DNA of 64,000 nucleotides from Diphasiastrum complanatum (Eukaryota; Streptophyta; Lycopodiopsida; Lycopodiales; Lycopodiaceae), in assembly GCA_029204225.1 (NCBI GenBank), contig CM055102.1:50312426-50376425 (forward strand), in the 5' to 3' direction. The position numbers were made by a program, and so were the translations under genes. The notes below the pieces were generated by a model. That model worked only from the letters and a program-made list of their open reading frames with translations, had not been told where the DNA came from and did not search any database. Of this stretch, positions 44,490 through 56,856 are shown piece by piece (within the stretch, counting starts at the first letter, position 1; every line of letters starts with the position of its first letter).

Positions 44490-47400
44490 AAGATCTAACA
44501 TCATGTTACCATGATCTAGAGAATTAGACTCATCCAAATTGGCAAGACTATGCATGCTATAATAACAAAGTGTTTGCATCATATCTTCATACTTGTTTAC
44601 CATGCTAATCTCAGATCTAATGTGGCTAAATACTTCATTATGGAGATAAGTGTCTTTAGAAGATGATTCACTTACTCTCATAAAGAGTTTACAATTTGCC
44701 TCAATACAAATTTTCAAACTATGAGTGAACAAATCACTTTTGCTCTTACATGACTTAAGAGCATACATTTGATGAAATAACCATTTGCTTTCTAATTGAT
44801 TTAAGTCAATTTTAACCTTTTAAGAACATCATCTATGTTCTCAAGAGATACTTCATACTCAACTAGTATGGCTTTACTCCAATTTTGAGATGCAATGATC
44901 TCACTAGAGCAAATTGATTTATCAAATGACATAAGAGAAGTAAGTATGTGATGTATACCACATGAGATATGCTCCTCTTTCCCTTGAAATATGAGCCACA
45001 TGGACTCAACCATATTTCTTGAGTTTCTTTTTGGAATCACAATTTGAGAAGGTCTCTCCTCCTCAATCCTTGGCACACTTGAACCTTGAGAAGGATTCTC
45101 CTCCTCAATCCTTGGCACATTTGAACTTTGAGATGACTCCTTAAGATCCTCTTCATGGTGCTCCTTTTTTATGGAAATCACAGACCTCCATGTCTCATAA
45201 TGGTCACAACAAGTATGACCATTCAGTATGCACTTCCTATGATTATCAAGATTACTTATGCTAGAAACATAAGTCCAAAAATCACCACAACTTGGCATGA
45301 TATTTCCAATATTGAAATCTAAAGGTATCTCCATCTCAATAAGGCTAACTACTTGCTTATGGATATAAGTGTCCACTTTGGATGCTTCACCTATTCTCAT
45401 AAGAAGTTTACAACTTGCCTTTAGGATTGAAAACATACAATTTTCATCTTTATGAATGAACACATCATTCATGATCTTATTGAAACCAAAAGATCCTACA
45501 TTATGAAGATATTTCCATTTTCATGACTTCATGACTAATGTAAGCTTACAAGAAAAACATATTTTGCTATCTTTTAAGGCATCACACTCAACTAGTATTG
45601 CCTTAATCCACCTTTGAGATACAAAAATCTCTTCAAAGCAAAATGGTTCTTCATAAGTTGAAACTATTTTCATTTTGAGATTGCTCCTTATTCTTGATTG
45701 ATTTTTCTTGGATAATAACAATAAGTTCAAACTTATCTAAAGTTCCAAGCAAACTACTCTCCAAGGACATGAAATAAATCCAAGTTACTTTTAAGAAAGT
45801 GACATCTATCTTTGCATCTTGAACCAAAAAATGCACTTCCAAATGAAAAATTTCAAAAGATTTGACATGTGTTGTGATGGACTCTTGAAGACAAATCTTG
45901 CAAGTCCTTGTGAGACTCCAAGCCTCATTCACCTTTCCACAAAGGAAACACCTTCCCTTGGACTTGTCCTTCTTGTATTTGCATTTCAAACCTGAAGCTC
46001 CATCCTTCACCTCAGCCCCCTTGCTTTGGTTCTCCTTGGATGTATTGGTCTTCTTTTTGTAGCATCTTGAGAAAATATATCCTCCCTTGCCACAAAGGTT
46101 GCACTTAGGATCCTTTCTTTCCTTCAATAGGATGCCACCTATTGATGCCATGTGAATAAAAACCTGTGATATGATTCTACAAATGTAATTTGTGACTTTC
46201 AAGAGACTAGATTTTAAGATATTCAACAATCTAGAAGGATCTACAAAAGATCTAGCTCACAAACCTAAGAATCAATCTTCACAGTAATGACTAGTCACTT
46301 GGAAACTTTGCGTTGATCACTAAGACAAAAGAACACAATCTTTGAATCAAATCACTAAAGAAATCAGATCCAATCTCCTATTGGACTCATCAAATACCAA
46401 TGACTCTTTCTTTTGAAATTTGAAATGGATATAAAAAAGATTTGACACCTAGATTTTCCTTTTCACTTGACTAGTTCTCTCAACACTTGAGATTCTTGAA
46501 CAAAAGATGGGTTTTGTTTCAAATACATGAAAATCAAACTTAATCACTTATGTTGGACTCACTCTTTACCCAAATAATCTCTCTCTTGAGATTTAGAATG
46601 AATTTGATTTGATTTGAAAACAAACTATACCACCAATTTTTCACAAAGCTTAAAGATTTAGACAACTAGAGATTTCCAAAGATCTCAACCATGCATGAAT
46701 ACTCAAATATGGACTCCTCCTCATTCTAGACATCCAATGGGATCACAAATTGACCCTCAAACTCTCACAAAGAAAGTTGAATAAAATTAATCTGAGTTTC
46801 ATACATACTATGTCAATTTTTGCTCAACAAAATTGAATTCAATCACTCCTATTGGATTCCACCAATTACTCTACCTTTTAAGACTTGGAATGAAATTCAA
46901 AATCAAAAGCTGTGATTTTTCTCACTAAGATATTGTGCTTTAAAGAGATAATGCCACTTAGAAAGATTTGATCACATAGGAGAAGCCAATTTCTTCATCA
47001 ATAACAACACATAATGAGCTTCTAGATCTTGCCCTCTACAAAGGAAGGAGCTCTTAGAAAATTGGATCTCTCTCTACACATTTGTCATAGACACCTTAAT
47101 GACTTTTTTCAAACCTTACAATCACTCAAACAAATTGAGTAGGGTTGAACAATGTGACTTGGATCTCAATCTCTTTTCTAGAACTCTCAATTGAAGCCAG
47201 TCTATGTCAAATTCTACAAAAGATTTGCATAGATGCTCTATATGCACTAGAAACTCTCAAAGGTTTCACTTGGAGGACAGATCCAAGGATGTTTGTTAGC
47301 AAATTGATTCTTCTAAACTTGACCCTATCACTCTTGAACAAATCTAGAGTGATGGTACAATGGATTTCAACCTCTCACCTTGCATATCACTCCTTAATCT

Positions 47401-47817
47401 ATGATTTTTAGCAAAATCTCTCTCAACTTCAACATGCACTCAAAAAATCAGAGCTACTTAATTAATGCACCTATTTAAAGCTTAAAATTTAACTTCTTGG
47501 CTGATCTAATCCAAGAGCTAATCAAGAGATTAGATTCACTATAAAAAAATGCTTGATTTTGCACCAAAAATCACTCAAAATGGGTATGTGAGTCAAATTC
47601 TACAAATTTTTGAAATTTCTCAGTCAAAACCGGATCTGTACGGACTCACACGTGTGAAAAGAGTTCCTACAGCCCACAACAAGATCTGGACCAAAAATTT
47701 TGAGGATAGCTATCAAATCCAACTCACCACACAAAATTTGACTAGTTTCCAAAAAACTGCTAATTTTGGCTTTGATTTGGATTAACCCTATCAATTTTAA
47801 CAAAACCTCTTGTACTA
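44490..47817 (-). mobile_element. Internal region of a non-autonomous LTR retrotransposon
   Basis: About 3.3 kb between two matching LTRs. From 47817 leftwards: a leader related to that of the chromodomain element (e.g. CCTTTGTAGAGGGCAAGA), then frames 46229-45651, 45472-44801 and 44768-44472 encoding Lys/Glu-rich protein. The first has Cys-rich boxes (CNLCGKGGYIFSRC, with Tyr in place of His, then CFLCGK); the second has a duplicated SSxVPRIEEExPSQ segment. No protease, RT or integrase is found, so it must depend on another element. The reading frames are broken by stops and their function is unknown. Confidence 0.75.
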
Positions 47818-47830
47818 GGCTCTGATACCA
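47818..47830 (-). other. Primer binding site of the non-autonomous element
   Basis: The minus strand reads TGGTATCAGAGCC immediately behind the LTR end, complementary to initiator tRNA-Met and identical to the site of the chromodomain element at 9611-9623. Confidence 0.88.
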
Positions 47831-48981
47831 TGTGCAAAAAGTACAAAAAGGACCAAGAGTGGATCCTAATCTGATCCTCAAGAGGGATTGGTTGTCAGAT
47901 TACTTGATCTATCAATCTACTTCAGATTAAGATCAATCTAGATCAATTCTAGACACAAAATTCTAACAAGAACAATCATTAATTGAAGGTAAGTGTACTT
48001 TATGGTTTCACACGTGTGAAACACTGTCTGAGTACGGACTCCAACCTGAAAATCAAGTACACATTGATAGAACCTCAAAACAATCAAAACAAATGTAGAC
48101 AAATGGAGAGAGTCACTCAAAATTGCTTCCAAAACCAAGATTGGTGTCCCACATCGATTATGGCCAAATGTGGCTCTATATATACAATAAGTGAGAGCTC
48201 GTGGTACTGATCATTCCTCTGATTCCACATGTGTGAAGGTGCTTTGTCATATGATGATTCATCATGCAAAACTGACACTTGGACAAAACCTTCTATTTTG
48301 AGCACTTTTGGTCCATTTTCCTTCTATATGGAGATCTACTTGAAAATCTTCTAGAAGTCAAAATTCGCCTACTTCAGCTTATTCCACACATGTGAGTTGT
48401 CCTCTACACATGGGATATGAGACCTAATCAAAGGATGTGGCTCATGCAATCAATAGATTGATGCCATGTGTCATATGTCTAGAAAACTAGTTTTTGGCCT
48501 TTTTAGCCACTAGAACTTGAACTAAATCATATGTACAACCTATATGATTATGGTACATGACAAGTACACTATTTTCACACGTGGGAACAGGCTCCACACA
48601 TGTGTAATCATCCTATATACATGACTTTTGCCCTCTATGAAGCTTATTTTTGCATTTTTCACACTCCTAAAAAATCTAGCTTGATGGAAAACATGATGAT
48701 TCTGAACTTGACTCCATGGGTTGAATTGGTCTTTGCTAGCTCAAAAGGTGTGAAGATCAGCCAATGAGCTTGATGTTGATCTGAAATCACCATATCTATG
48801 ATAGTGCTTCTTTGATGTTGACATCTTTGATGAGCTTGAGAGCTTTGCACCATCCTAGCACCTCCAAACTTGATCCCTTCCAAATTTCATGTAGATGCTT
48901 GAACTTGAGGCTTGCTCCTTCTTCATGTGCATGCTCCTCCATGAGAAAATAAAGCTTTCTTTTTTATTTATTAGGACTACA
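47831..48981 (-). repeat. 5' LTR of the non-autonomous element
   Basis: 1151 bp, TGTAGTCCTAATAAAT...TTTTTGCACA on the minus strand, the same length as its partner at 43339-44489 and differing by scattered single bases only, which suggests a rather recent insertion. The five bases outside the two LTRs (GCGGA on the left, ACTTA on the right) do not match, so no target duplication is visible. Confidence 0.88.
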
Positions 48982-49170
48982 ACTTAATTCCAACCATCCG
49001 CATTCCATCACCAACTCGATCACCTTACATCTCCATCCACCATTCAATCGCAACCGACCTCATTCCACCACAAACAGACCACATCCGCCCTTGAATGGTC
49101 ACCCCACATTCAACCGCAAACAGACAACCTTCTAACTGCATCCACTATGGACCGCAAACACACCGCATTC
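48982..49170. repeat. ACCGCA/ACCACA-rich low-complexity DNA, left block
   Basis: CA-rich sequence with recurring (A)CCGCA(A/T) words, continuing in kind at 51190-51900. The CACTA-like remains between the two blocks probably inserted into one longer stretch. Confidence 0.6.
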
Positions 49171-49189
49171 TTCCACAGGTATTGAATCC

Positions 49190-49325
49190 AATAGGATCTT
49201 TTCACATCGGCCGCTTGTAGATCTTTACGAACTGCGAAGTTGTCTTTTATGCCAATGATGTGATTCCATAAGGATTCACCGACGTTTTTGAATATGTACA
49301 TAGGATCCAATAGATGGTTTATCAA
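49190..49325 (-). pseudogene. CACTA transposase (TNP2-like) fragment
   Basis: The minus strand encodes LLDPMYIFKNVGESLWNHII and then RKDLQAADVKR, resembling the conserved (H/Y)I(E/F)KNV(C/A)E...RxDLxE segment of En/Spm-type TNP2 transposases. Only some 45 residues are present, without the DDE region. Similarity is recognised by eye; a short match, but the motif is characteristic. Confidence 0.5.
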
Positions 49326-49469
49326 TAAATTCCTCCAATTTAATAGGGTTTATTGTAATGTATTGTATGTTTATGAATGTAGTAATCATGTTGGGGTCAG
49401 GCAGTGGTGAAAGCTCAAGAGACTTTGTAAAAAATTTATATGAATCATTAACTCCCAAGCAAAAAACAC

Positions 49470-50176
49470 AACTACAAAAATATGCTTAGCCAAAATGAGG
49501 GTGGTCCCTCACAAGAGGCCGCGGCTCCCGCCCCCACCGAAGAGTCATCCACAAATCCTTATTACGACGTGGATCCTCAAGCAAGGCATCGTCGTGATAT
49601 GGCACGACGAGCTTATAGGGACGGGCAATCCAAGCCTTCCTGGTGTTCAAGAAATGATTGAAACCGTGTAAAAGTGGATGAACGAACACCAGATAAATAC
49701 AAGATTCAGAAAGATGATGCGGCCGCTAGGATGCATGGGATAGGCAATCCTAGGTTGGGCTTGAGCGGAAAGGCAGGATTGCAAGCAAGCATGGTAAGTG
49801 AACTTACACTACTCTTATAGTTTATCTTTGATTTTATATGCTTTTATTTTTTAATATGCATTATGACTAGCTGCTTCAACGTAGCCCTAAATTAATTTCA
49901 ATTTCAATTAAATGCACGGATAGTTGACGGACTATGAACATCTGCCAACTAAGGAGGAGTACGAATTTGCATTCAGGGAATCGTACGACGCATTAGTTGA
50001 CAAACTAAAGAGCGAGGGTCATCCTCCAAATGTAAGTACTAGTTTTTGTATTTATACTAATGTGGTTTGTATTTCGACGTCAATTTTATTTAATTTAATA
50101 CGATCAAACATTGAATATTAATGTAGTTTGTTTGCTTGTGTTCATGCAGACTGGACGTCACGACGATGACAAGTAG
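49470..50176 (+). pseudogene. Spliced CACTA-associated ORF (partial)
   Basis: Plus-strand reading gives AAAPAPTEESSTNPYYDV, RHRRDMARRAYRDGQSKPSW, VKVDERTPDKYKIQKDDAAA and NPRLGLSGKAGLQASM, then a GTAAGT donor at 49795. The second exon (from about 49924) encodes LTDYEHLPTKEEYEFAFRES and ends LKSEGHPPN before another GTAAGT (50032); a CAG acceptor at 50148-50150 precedes TGRHDDDK and a stop. This resembles the C-terminal part of the non-TNP2 ORF of plant CACTA elements. One stop (about 49657) interrupts exon 1. The family call is uncertain. Confidence 0.45.
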
Positions 50177-50639
50177 ATTAGGTTTATAAGTTCTAGTTGA
50201 TGTTAGATCTAGAAAGACTCGTGCGACATTAAAGCACCAATTTTGTAATACATTAATTCATATTATGAAAAATATTATTATTGTGAATGATCGTGCTATA
50301 TTGCCATTGCTTTTATATGTGCAATGTGTTTTTTTTCAAAAATTGCAATGTCGAATTTAGGGATGTGGATTGACGTAATAATCAACTCAGAAATGTCGGA
50401 TTTCAAAACAACAATCAATATTATATCTAAAAATCTAAATGAAATTTATGATGTGCACAAAGCAATGCAATAAAGTATTGTCATGAAAAGTAGTTTAAGA
50501 ATGAAAAGTGCCTCATGCTTAGCTTGTTGTTTGATCCAAATGTTGAATGCAACTCAAAAATATTGTTTTGAAAACAATTCACGAACATCGCTTCTCCAAG
50601 AACTCAACTCCAAGAACAGCCCGATAAAAATGCGCACGC

Positions 50640-51135
50640 TATTTTTTACGCATTTTTTATTTTTTTTACCTAATTTGGGACGTCAGAATCCGACGTCCTA
50701 AGGCGTCGGACATATTTTTTGATCATTTTGTTAACAAACGTCGAAATCCAACAACTTTATGGGACGTTAGATTCCGACGTCCAAGCATACGCCGGATGGA
50801 CGTTGGATGGGCGTCAGACATCCGTCAGTGAAATTTTGGCATCATTTTGTGTTTACAGACGTCGAAATCCGACTGAATTCCGAAACGTTGCAATGCGACA
50901 TCCACGTCAAAGCATTTGCGACGTCTTTGGACGTTGCAATGCGACATACACATCAAACGTCGCAATGCGACATCCACGTCAGACGTCGCATTACGACGTC
51001 CATGTCAGATCGAGTTTGCGTGATCGGGAAAATATGTTTTAGAATCCGGCATGTTGTGCCCGTCGTAATGCGAGGTTTTTTAAAGTCGTCGGATTCCGAC
51101 GACCTTATAGCGCCGTGTTTTTCCGACGTCCGCGA
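50640..51135. repeat. Subterminal repeat region with GACGTC and CGTCGGATTCCGACG words
   Basis: Words such as ACGTCGnnATnCGACGTC, TTGCAATGCGACATCCACGT and CGTCGGATTCCGACGA recur in direct and inverted orientation every 20-60 bp. Dense short inverted words near an element end are typical of subterminal repeats of CACTA-type DNA transposons, where the element's own DNA-binding protein attaches. Terminal CACTA was not found at the expected edge. Confidence 0.6.
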
Positions 51136-51189
51136 TGAATTAAAAAAAAAATTAAGCTTGCAATTCATGTCGCAAATCATGGGGGGTGT

Positions 51190-51900
51190 TGTTTTGTGCC
51201 CTCCCACCGCATTACACCCACAACAGTCCGCACTCACCCTACCTTATGACTGCCCTCCCACGCATCACATCCGCAAAAGTCTGCACTCGCCCCACCTTAC
51301 GACTGCACTCCCACCGCATCACACCGCAACAGTGCACACTCGTCCCATTACGACTACACTCCCACTGCATCCGCCTTTGAACCGCATTAAACCACATTCC
51401 TCCGAAAAATATCACCTTCCACCTACATTCACCCTTGAATCACACTACAGCACATTCCACCGCAAACCAACCACAAACAGCCCACCCTCTAACTGAATCC
51501 GCCTTGAACCGCAACAGACAGCCTTGAACCGCAATGAACCGCATTTAACTACAAATAACCGCACCTCAGCTATCGTATTCACCCACATGAACTGCCAGCT
51601 GCACCACCATAAACTGCACTCCAACCGCATCCACCATTGACTCGTAGCAGCCTTACTGAACCGCAGTGACTGCACTGGACCGTCGTGACTGCCTTGCACC
51701 GTAGCCACTGCATTAAATCGCATTCCACCGCAAACTATCACCTTCTAACTGCACCCTCCTTTGAACCGTAGCCACCGCATTTCGACCGCCCTTGCACTGC
51801 ATCCCAATGCACTAGCATCACATTACCACTGTAAACGCACTCCATTACCACTGCAATAGCCCACATCTACACTACAAATTCTGTTTACATTAGCCCTGCA
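51190..51900. repeat. ACCGCA-rich degenerate repeat
   Basis: Long CA-rich stretch with recurring words AACCGCA, CACCGCAT and CCGCAACAG at irregular spacing; open frames here are by-products of low complexity. It is similar to 48982-49170. Its function is unknown; a diverged satellite or a transposon end are possible. Confidence 0.65.
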
Positions 51901-52154
51901 TCCGACAACTTCATCGACAATGCATTTTGTTGTAACCGACATTGCATTCCATTTGCATCCCACATTTTTGCATCTGACACCAAACAAATTTTCAGAAAAA
52001 TCAAACCCATATCATTAGGAAGCCCTTTTTATACTGAGTCTCCCCTTGCCTTCCTTACAAACCCTCAAAAAATTCCAAAAAAATCCAAAACACCAAAAAA
52101 TCCAAAAACAATAGAAACTCATACCCAATACAAAAGAAGACACACCAATACTCA

Positions 52155-53472
52155 ATGGACCAACATGCTGATCCTGAAACCCCAGAAGATTATCCATACG
52201 AGCTAAGGTCCCCTACAGCTGAACAAATCAAACGTCATAGGTTCTACCGAATGCGGGCCCAACTGTAAGAGCCATCCACAAACCCATTCGAGGGACAAGA
52301 ACCTGATAGAGCCGAGTCTTCACGAGCACGAGCCTAGGCCAGAACCAACCTTAATGGAGTTTCTGCTACCCATAGTGCTCATCATGAGAGACGTACACCC
52401 AAGTTAGATCTACCTAAGTTTGACAGTAGTTCGGACCCTCAAAGATTTTTGCAAATCTTTGAGAATTCATGTGATGTGTATGGCAAAACATCTCTTGCTG
52501 CTATGGTCCAATTTTTTTATAGGACCATGATCGCTAAAGCACATGATTGGTTTCTCAACCTTGATCATGAAGATAAGACAGACTGGTCAATTTTAAAAGA
52601 GTCCTTTATCAAGCGTTTTAAGCCCTTTCTCTTGGTCAAGAGCCCTTTTGTCAATTTGAGTAACATCAAAATGACAAAAGACAAACGTGTACAAGACTAT
52701 ATCGAGCGTTTCAAACGCCTCAAAAGTCAAGTACAAGAACATTCCTCTGAACAGATGCTCATCATCTGGTTCTTAGTCGCCTTCCAAGATGGATTAGACG
52801 TGAGCTTAAATCCAATGATGAATATATGAGCCTAAAGTTAGCTATGTCTGATGCCATCAAGGAAGAAGGCGGAGGATTGGATGTTGACGAATCCAGGGAC
52901 AGGCAAGCACCACGTGCTCCTGTCCATGAGTCAAAGCCGATCGAGGACAGCTTTGGAAATCCCAGTTGGAGTTGCTTAATAAACAACACCAACTATAGAT
53001 GGAGAAACTCACCCATGAGTTTCAAACTACCCTGAAGTCTATCCAAAGCAGTGTGCCTGATCAGCCAAACCTTGCACAAGTACCTTATAGATGGAAAACA
53101 ATATGGTGCCCACACTGTCGAGTTACACATCCTGCTAATGCTTGTCCTTCATATCAGCCTATCCACGCCCATATAGTCCAACAGTATGAAGAACAACCAT
53201 CACAGTCTAGACATTCCTTGTCTTATCCCAAATATCCATCTGAAAGTCCAGAACCATTCGCCATACAAGATGGCTATGCAGTTATACAAGGGCCATTGAA
53301 TAACCGATGTTTCATCCGTGGTGAAACCGCCCATTTCATGCTTGATTTCCCTATCAAGACCAAGTACCATGCCGAGTGTCCTGACTATATCAGAAAACAC
53401 AGTTTTAAAGACTGTTCGAAACAACCAACTAAGATCCTACCTGCCCGTCACGTCAGTTATGAATCACAATAG
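52155..53472 (+). pseudogene. Ty3/gypsy Gag (Gag-only derivative)
   Basis: It starts MDQHADPETPEDYPYELRSP, has stops near 52268 and 52335, and then a Gag core from 52449: LQIFENSCDVYGKTSL, KAHDWFLNLDHEDKTDW, KSPFVNLSNIKMTKDKRV and DYIERFKRLKSQV. After a frame change near 52830 come CPHCRVTHPANAC and the Cys/His region ending YHAECPDYIRKHSFKDC. The order matches the Gag at 27.7-26.0 kb. No protease or polymerase follows; the next 1.8 kb are the repeat also found at 34-36 kb. Confidence 0.83.
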
Positions 53473-55290
53473 ATTCCTCACGACAACCACACGAGCACCA
53501 TAGCACCCAACAACACAACCTGCTGCTCACTTGAGAAGTTTCTTGCAACTTCTACATCACCACAAACAACACCAGTTCCATAATACAAAAAGACACTAAT
53601 ATGAAATGAGTCCTTGTCAAAAGAAAATGAAACCGATATTCCATCATCTGCTACAATGTCCAACCAAGAGCAACCTCCACTGGAAATTGATAGTTTTTCT
53701 CCCCTTCGACAGCCTCAAATCTATTTGTCTTTCCACATGCTGATAAGATTTCCAATGTGCTAATACACAATAAGTCTAAGAATTGGAAATTCAGATAGAG
53801 ATTCAGTTCTGAATCTCTTGTTCAGAGAGGTCCTCAGGACATAGTACCTCAACCATACCTGCATCTCAAGCTATATCTTACAACATCTACAGCATATTTT
53901 AGTGTCACCAACTCTGTCTTGTTTTGACAAGGGCATGTCAGAGTAAGTATCATTAATATACAAAACAAAGTACATCATCAATGTTGATGAATGCAAGTTT
54001 TGTTTGACAAGTGCCATACAGTTCTCACTCTTTGTAACGCTTGTTTATTTCCTTGTTTCTCTTCACCTATTTTGTGTGATTGATTTTTGCATGAGAAATA
54101 GCTATTTCACGAGAGTCTTCCCTAGAGCATCTCAAGAACACATTTTCATTCATCTATCCATCTTCAGATTCTCTTGTACAACAGTTTAAACTTTTTGAGA
54201 AATATGAGAAATCCAAGTCAAGTCAGAGTTGATTCATGCATCTCATTGTCATATTACTCTTCAAGTCAACTACAGCAAGATCGAAATAAATCTAGTTAAA
54301 ATTTGTTCAATCTTTAGTCCAATCACATGTTCAACGTGTTTTCAACTACGTGTTCCACACGCCGATCCAATCCTGAGCATGAACAGTTACCAGTAACAAC
54401 ATCCCCACCAATAGATTTTGGAGGGGGGGAGAGAGAGTGAATCTGCTTGGATCCACTGGAGCAGTTACATTGCCGGCAACAACATCAGCAAGATCGACAG
54501 CCATGGTCACAAGTCAAATATGAAAACGACAAGGCTAAGAAGACAGATGGGCTATCCAAAGCGACTCAATCAGAAGAAGTATTCCAGTCACGATGAAGAT
54601 CCTTCAGAAAAGGGCAACACAACATTGGAAAATCAGTCTCTTTCAACCGGCCTCTTGTCATACTTCTACGCCCATCCTCATGCCTATCGTCCACACCATC
54701 TACCGATGTCACCACCTCCACCCTACCTTCCATCTGTTTGTTTATTGTCAGTTCAAAGTTCTTCTAAGAAATTTCCAATTTTTTATAGTCTTACCGAAGC
54801 AGCTAATAGATCATTGCAAGTGTCTTGCGGAGACTAACTGCCACCTACAATGGATGATCAACCAAACGAAGATCTAAGAAGCAGGCGAAGCAGCTAGAAG
54901 ACATAAGAAATTATGCAAAGAAGCTAAGGAGGAAAGGACAAAATGTAAGCAACAGATGAGTCAGATCAATCTTGATCAAAAGAAGCTCTCTGGAGCAATG
55001 ATAGTTGAATCTCCTCCTATTAAGCCGAAAGAGATCCAAAAGTAATGGATCAAAAGAAAGAGATGCAAAAAAAGAAAGATGAAGACAACCGTGAACCTGC
55101 AAATAAAGTGAGCTCCTCACCCAGCAAGTGGTGGTCAAAGCTCGACATTGCAAGGGTCCAAGGCTGCAATCTACCACCAAATTTTTGATGATGAGTCCAT
55201 CTTCTTGAGATTGATAATCAAAGTTTGTGCAACCTGCAGATCGAAGGTTTTCCTTAAGACTGGGACACCGACTACGCGAAGAACTGCAGA
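53473..55290 (+). repeat. 2.2-kb repeat with degraded ORFs, copy B
   Basis: It runs parallel to 34080-36000 with scattered substitutions and small indels. The same peptide scraps recur (AWIHWSSY, SLTEAANRSLQVSCGD, QQMSQINLDQKKL, KVSSSPSKWWSKLDI). Being joined to Gag in both copies shows that the segment is part of the mobile unit. I do not recognise the encoded protein. Confidence 0.65.
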
Positions 55291-56082
55291 AACACCCTCT
55301 TTGTGAAGAGGAGCTTTTTGTGTATTGTATCAACTCCATGCTAAAATGAGAAGAGCCTCCACGAGTTAGATGCATCCATTAAACTCCTTGATCATGATGG
55401 TTTTCTTAAGTGATGCCCCTATGATCATGCCCTTCCATTCATATTGTGTGTGTTTGTGGACTTAGAGTGGATTAGATTTGCTGCTTACTTTAGATTTGTT
55501 GCTTTCTTAGAGTGGATTAGTCTTCTTTTCTTGTTAGTGGAATAATGTAGGAATCAACATTCAAGTAAACTAAATAAGCTAGAAATGTGGTATAAATCTT
55601 GCATATCCTCCAACATTCTAGTTCTTGATGTTCTTGGGATGTCGAAGAATCAAAAGACTGGTTGGTTTCTTGATTCTTGGACTTCTAAAATGTTGTAGAT
55701 TAGTTCTTGTTTAAGTTTTGTGGATTAATGCAAGTGTAGCTCAGTTTTAGTAAAGTGTAGGATCTGATTTCAGTTCATTTTGCAGCAAAGTAGAAATAGG
55801 AATCCATCGTTGTTCAACTGAGCAGTAGCGTAGATCATTTGTTGAATGCATTGGCTCGCATTTTGGTTGATTATGGCATTTAGTTCAAGAGAGACCCATC
55901 CGGATATCCTCTGACAGGCAGGACATTGTTACAATAATTATCAGCCCCTTCTGCCTAATCTGGGCCTTAGAACAATAAAGAATAGCTGTAAGCAAGAGCC
56001 CACCGTCTCTCTGATAGGCAAAAGAAGTAAGTAAGCAAAAGAAACACTAGTAAACAGATTCTAGAGTGTAGAATTTGTCAAC
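55291..56082 (+). repeat. LTR part of the gypsy family seen at 28.2-28.9 kb
   Basis: It begins at CCCTCTTTGTGAAGAG, shared with 58988, runs through GATCATGATGG...GCCCTTCCATTCATATTG and ATTCTAGTTCTTGATGTTCTTGG, and ends with the CAGGCA-rich part and TTGTCAACA. The 5' part of the LTR (as at 58620-58985) is missing. A minisatellite leader follows directly, as in the complete relative on the minus strand. Confidence 0.65.
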
Positions 56083-56600
56083 ATGGTGGTTCAGTCGAAA
56101 TGGCAATCAGAGGTCTTGTTTGAAAGTTTTGTGGTTTGGCGTGGATTTGGTTCGGTTGAGATGGTGAGCAATTCCTTCGGTCGAGATCGGACCCAGAACC
56201 TTCGGTCGAGATGTGATCACTTCCTTCGATCAAGATTTGATAGAAACCCTTCGGTCGAGAATTGACACAAACCCTTCGGTCAAAAATTGACAGAAACCCT
56301 TCGGTCGAGATCTGACGCGAAAGCTTCGGTCGACATCTGACGTGAGAGCTCTGGTTGAGATTTGAAAAATGGGCTCCTGTTGAGATTTGAAAAATGGGCT
56401 CCGGTTGAGATTTGAAAAAAGGCTCCGGCTGAGATTTGAAAAAAGGGCTCCGGCTGAGATTTGAAAAAAGGGCTCCGGTTGAGATTTGAAAAGGGGCTAC
56501 GGTTGAGATTTGACAAAGGGGCTCCGGTTGAGATTTAAAAAAGGGCTCCCGTTGAGATTTCGTGACGGTGCATTAGGTTGAGTTCAGGTGTTCGGTCGAG
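56083..56600. repeat. Minisatellite of (C/T)CGGT(C/T)GAGATTTGA units (long array)
   Basis: About 18 imperfect units of roughly 24-32 bp: the first part uses TTCGGTCGAGATnTGA with AAACCC spacers, the second CTCCGGTTGAGATTTGAAAA. Because it follows an LTR end, it corresponds to the leader minisatellite at 27712-28165, but with more homogeneous units. Confidence 0.85.
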
Positions 56601-56856
56601 ATTTGAAAAACGTAAGCTGGGAGCGTGAAGGTTGTTGTGGCAAGAGCGGTTAGGGAGATTAGCGGGAGGCAGGGGTTGTGCAAATGGTGATGGAAACTAC
56701 ATGAGGGAGGAAGGGGATGTGATGTGAAGGATTGCTTGGGTGAGTGCAGGGACGTTCGGTTATGGAAGGAGTGAATGAGCAGGAGGCTCAGGCAGGTGCG
56801 ACTCTGTCAAGCTTATGAGCGAAGGATATGTGTGTGGATGATGTGCAAGGTTTTTC
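56601..56856. other. Unassigned spacer
   Basis: G-rich sequence without repeats or reading frames of note, between the minisatellite and the next LTR fragment. It resembles 43080-43338 in composition and equally ends at an LTR edge. Confidence 0.4.

Noticed and set aside
51186-51741. Overlapping ORFs in the ACCGCA-rich stretch
   Set aside because: Low-complexity CA-rich DNA has few stop codons; the translations are monotonous His/Pro/Thr strings.
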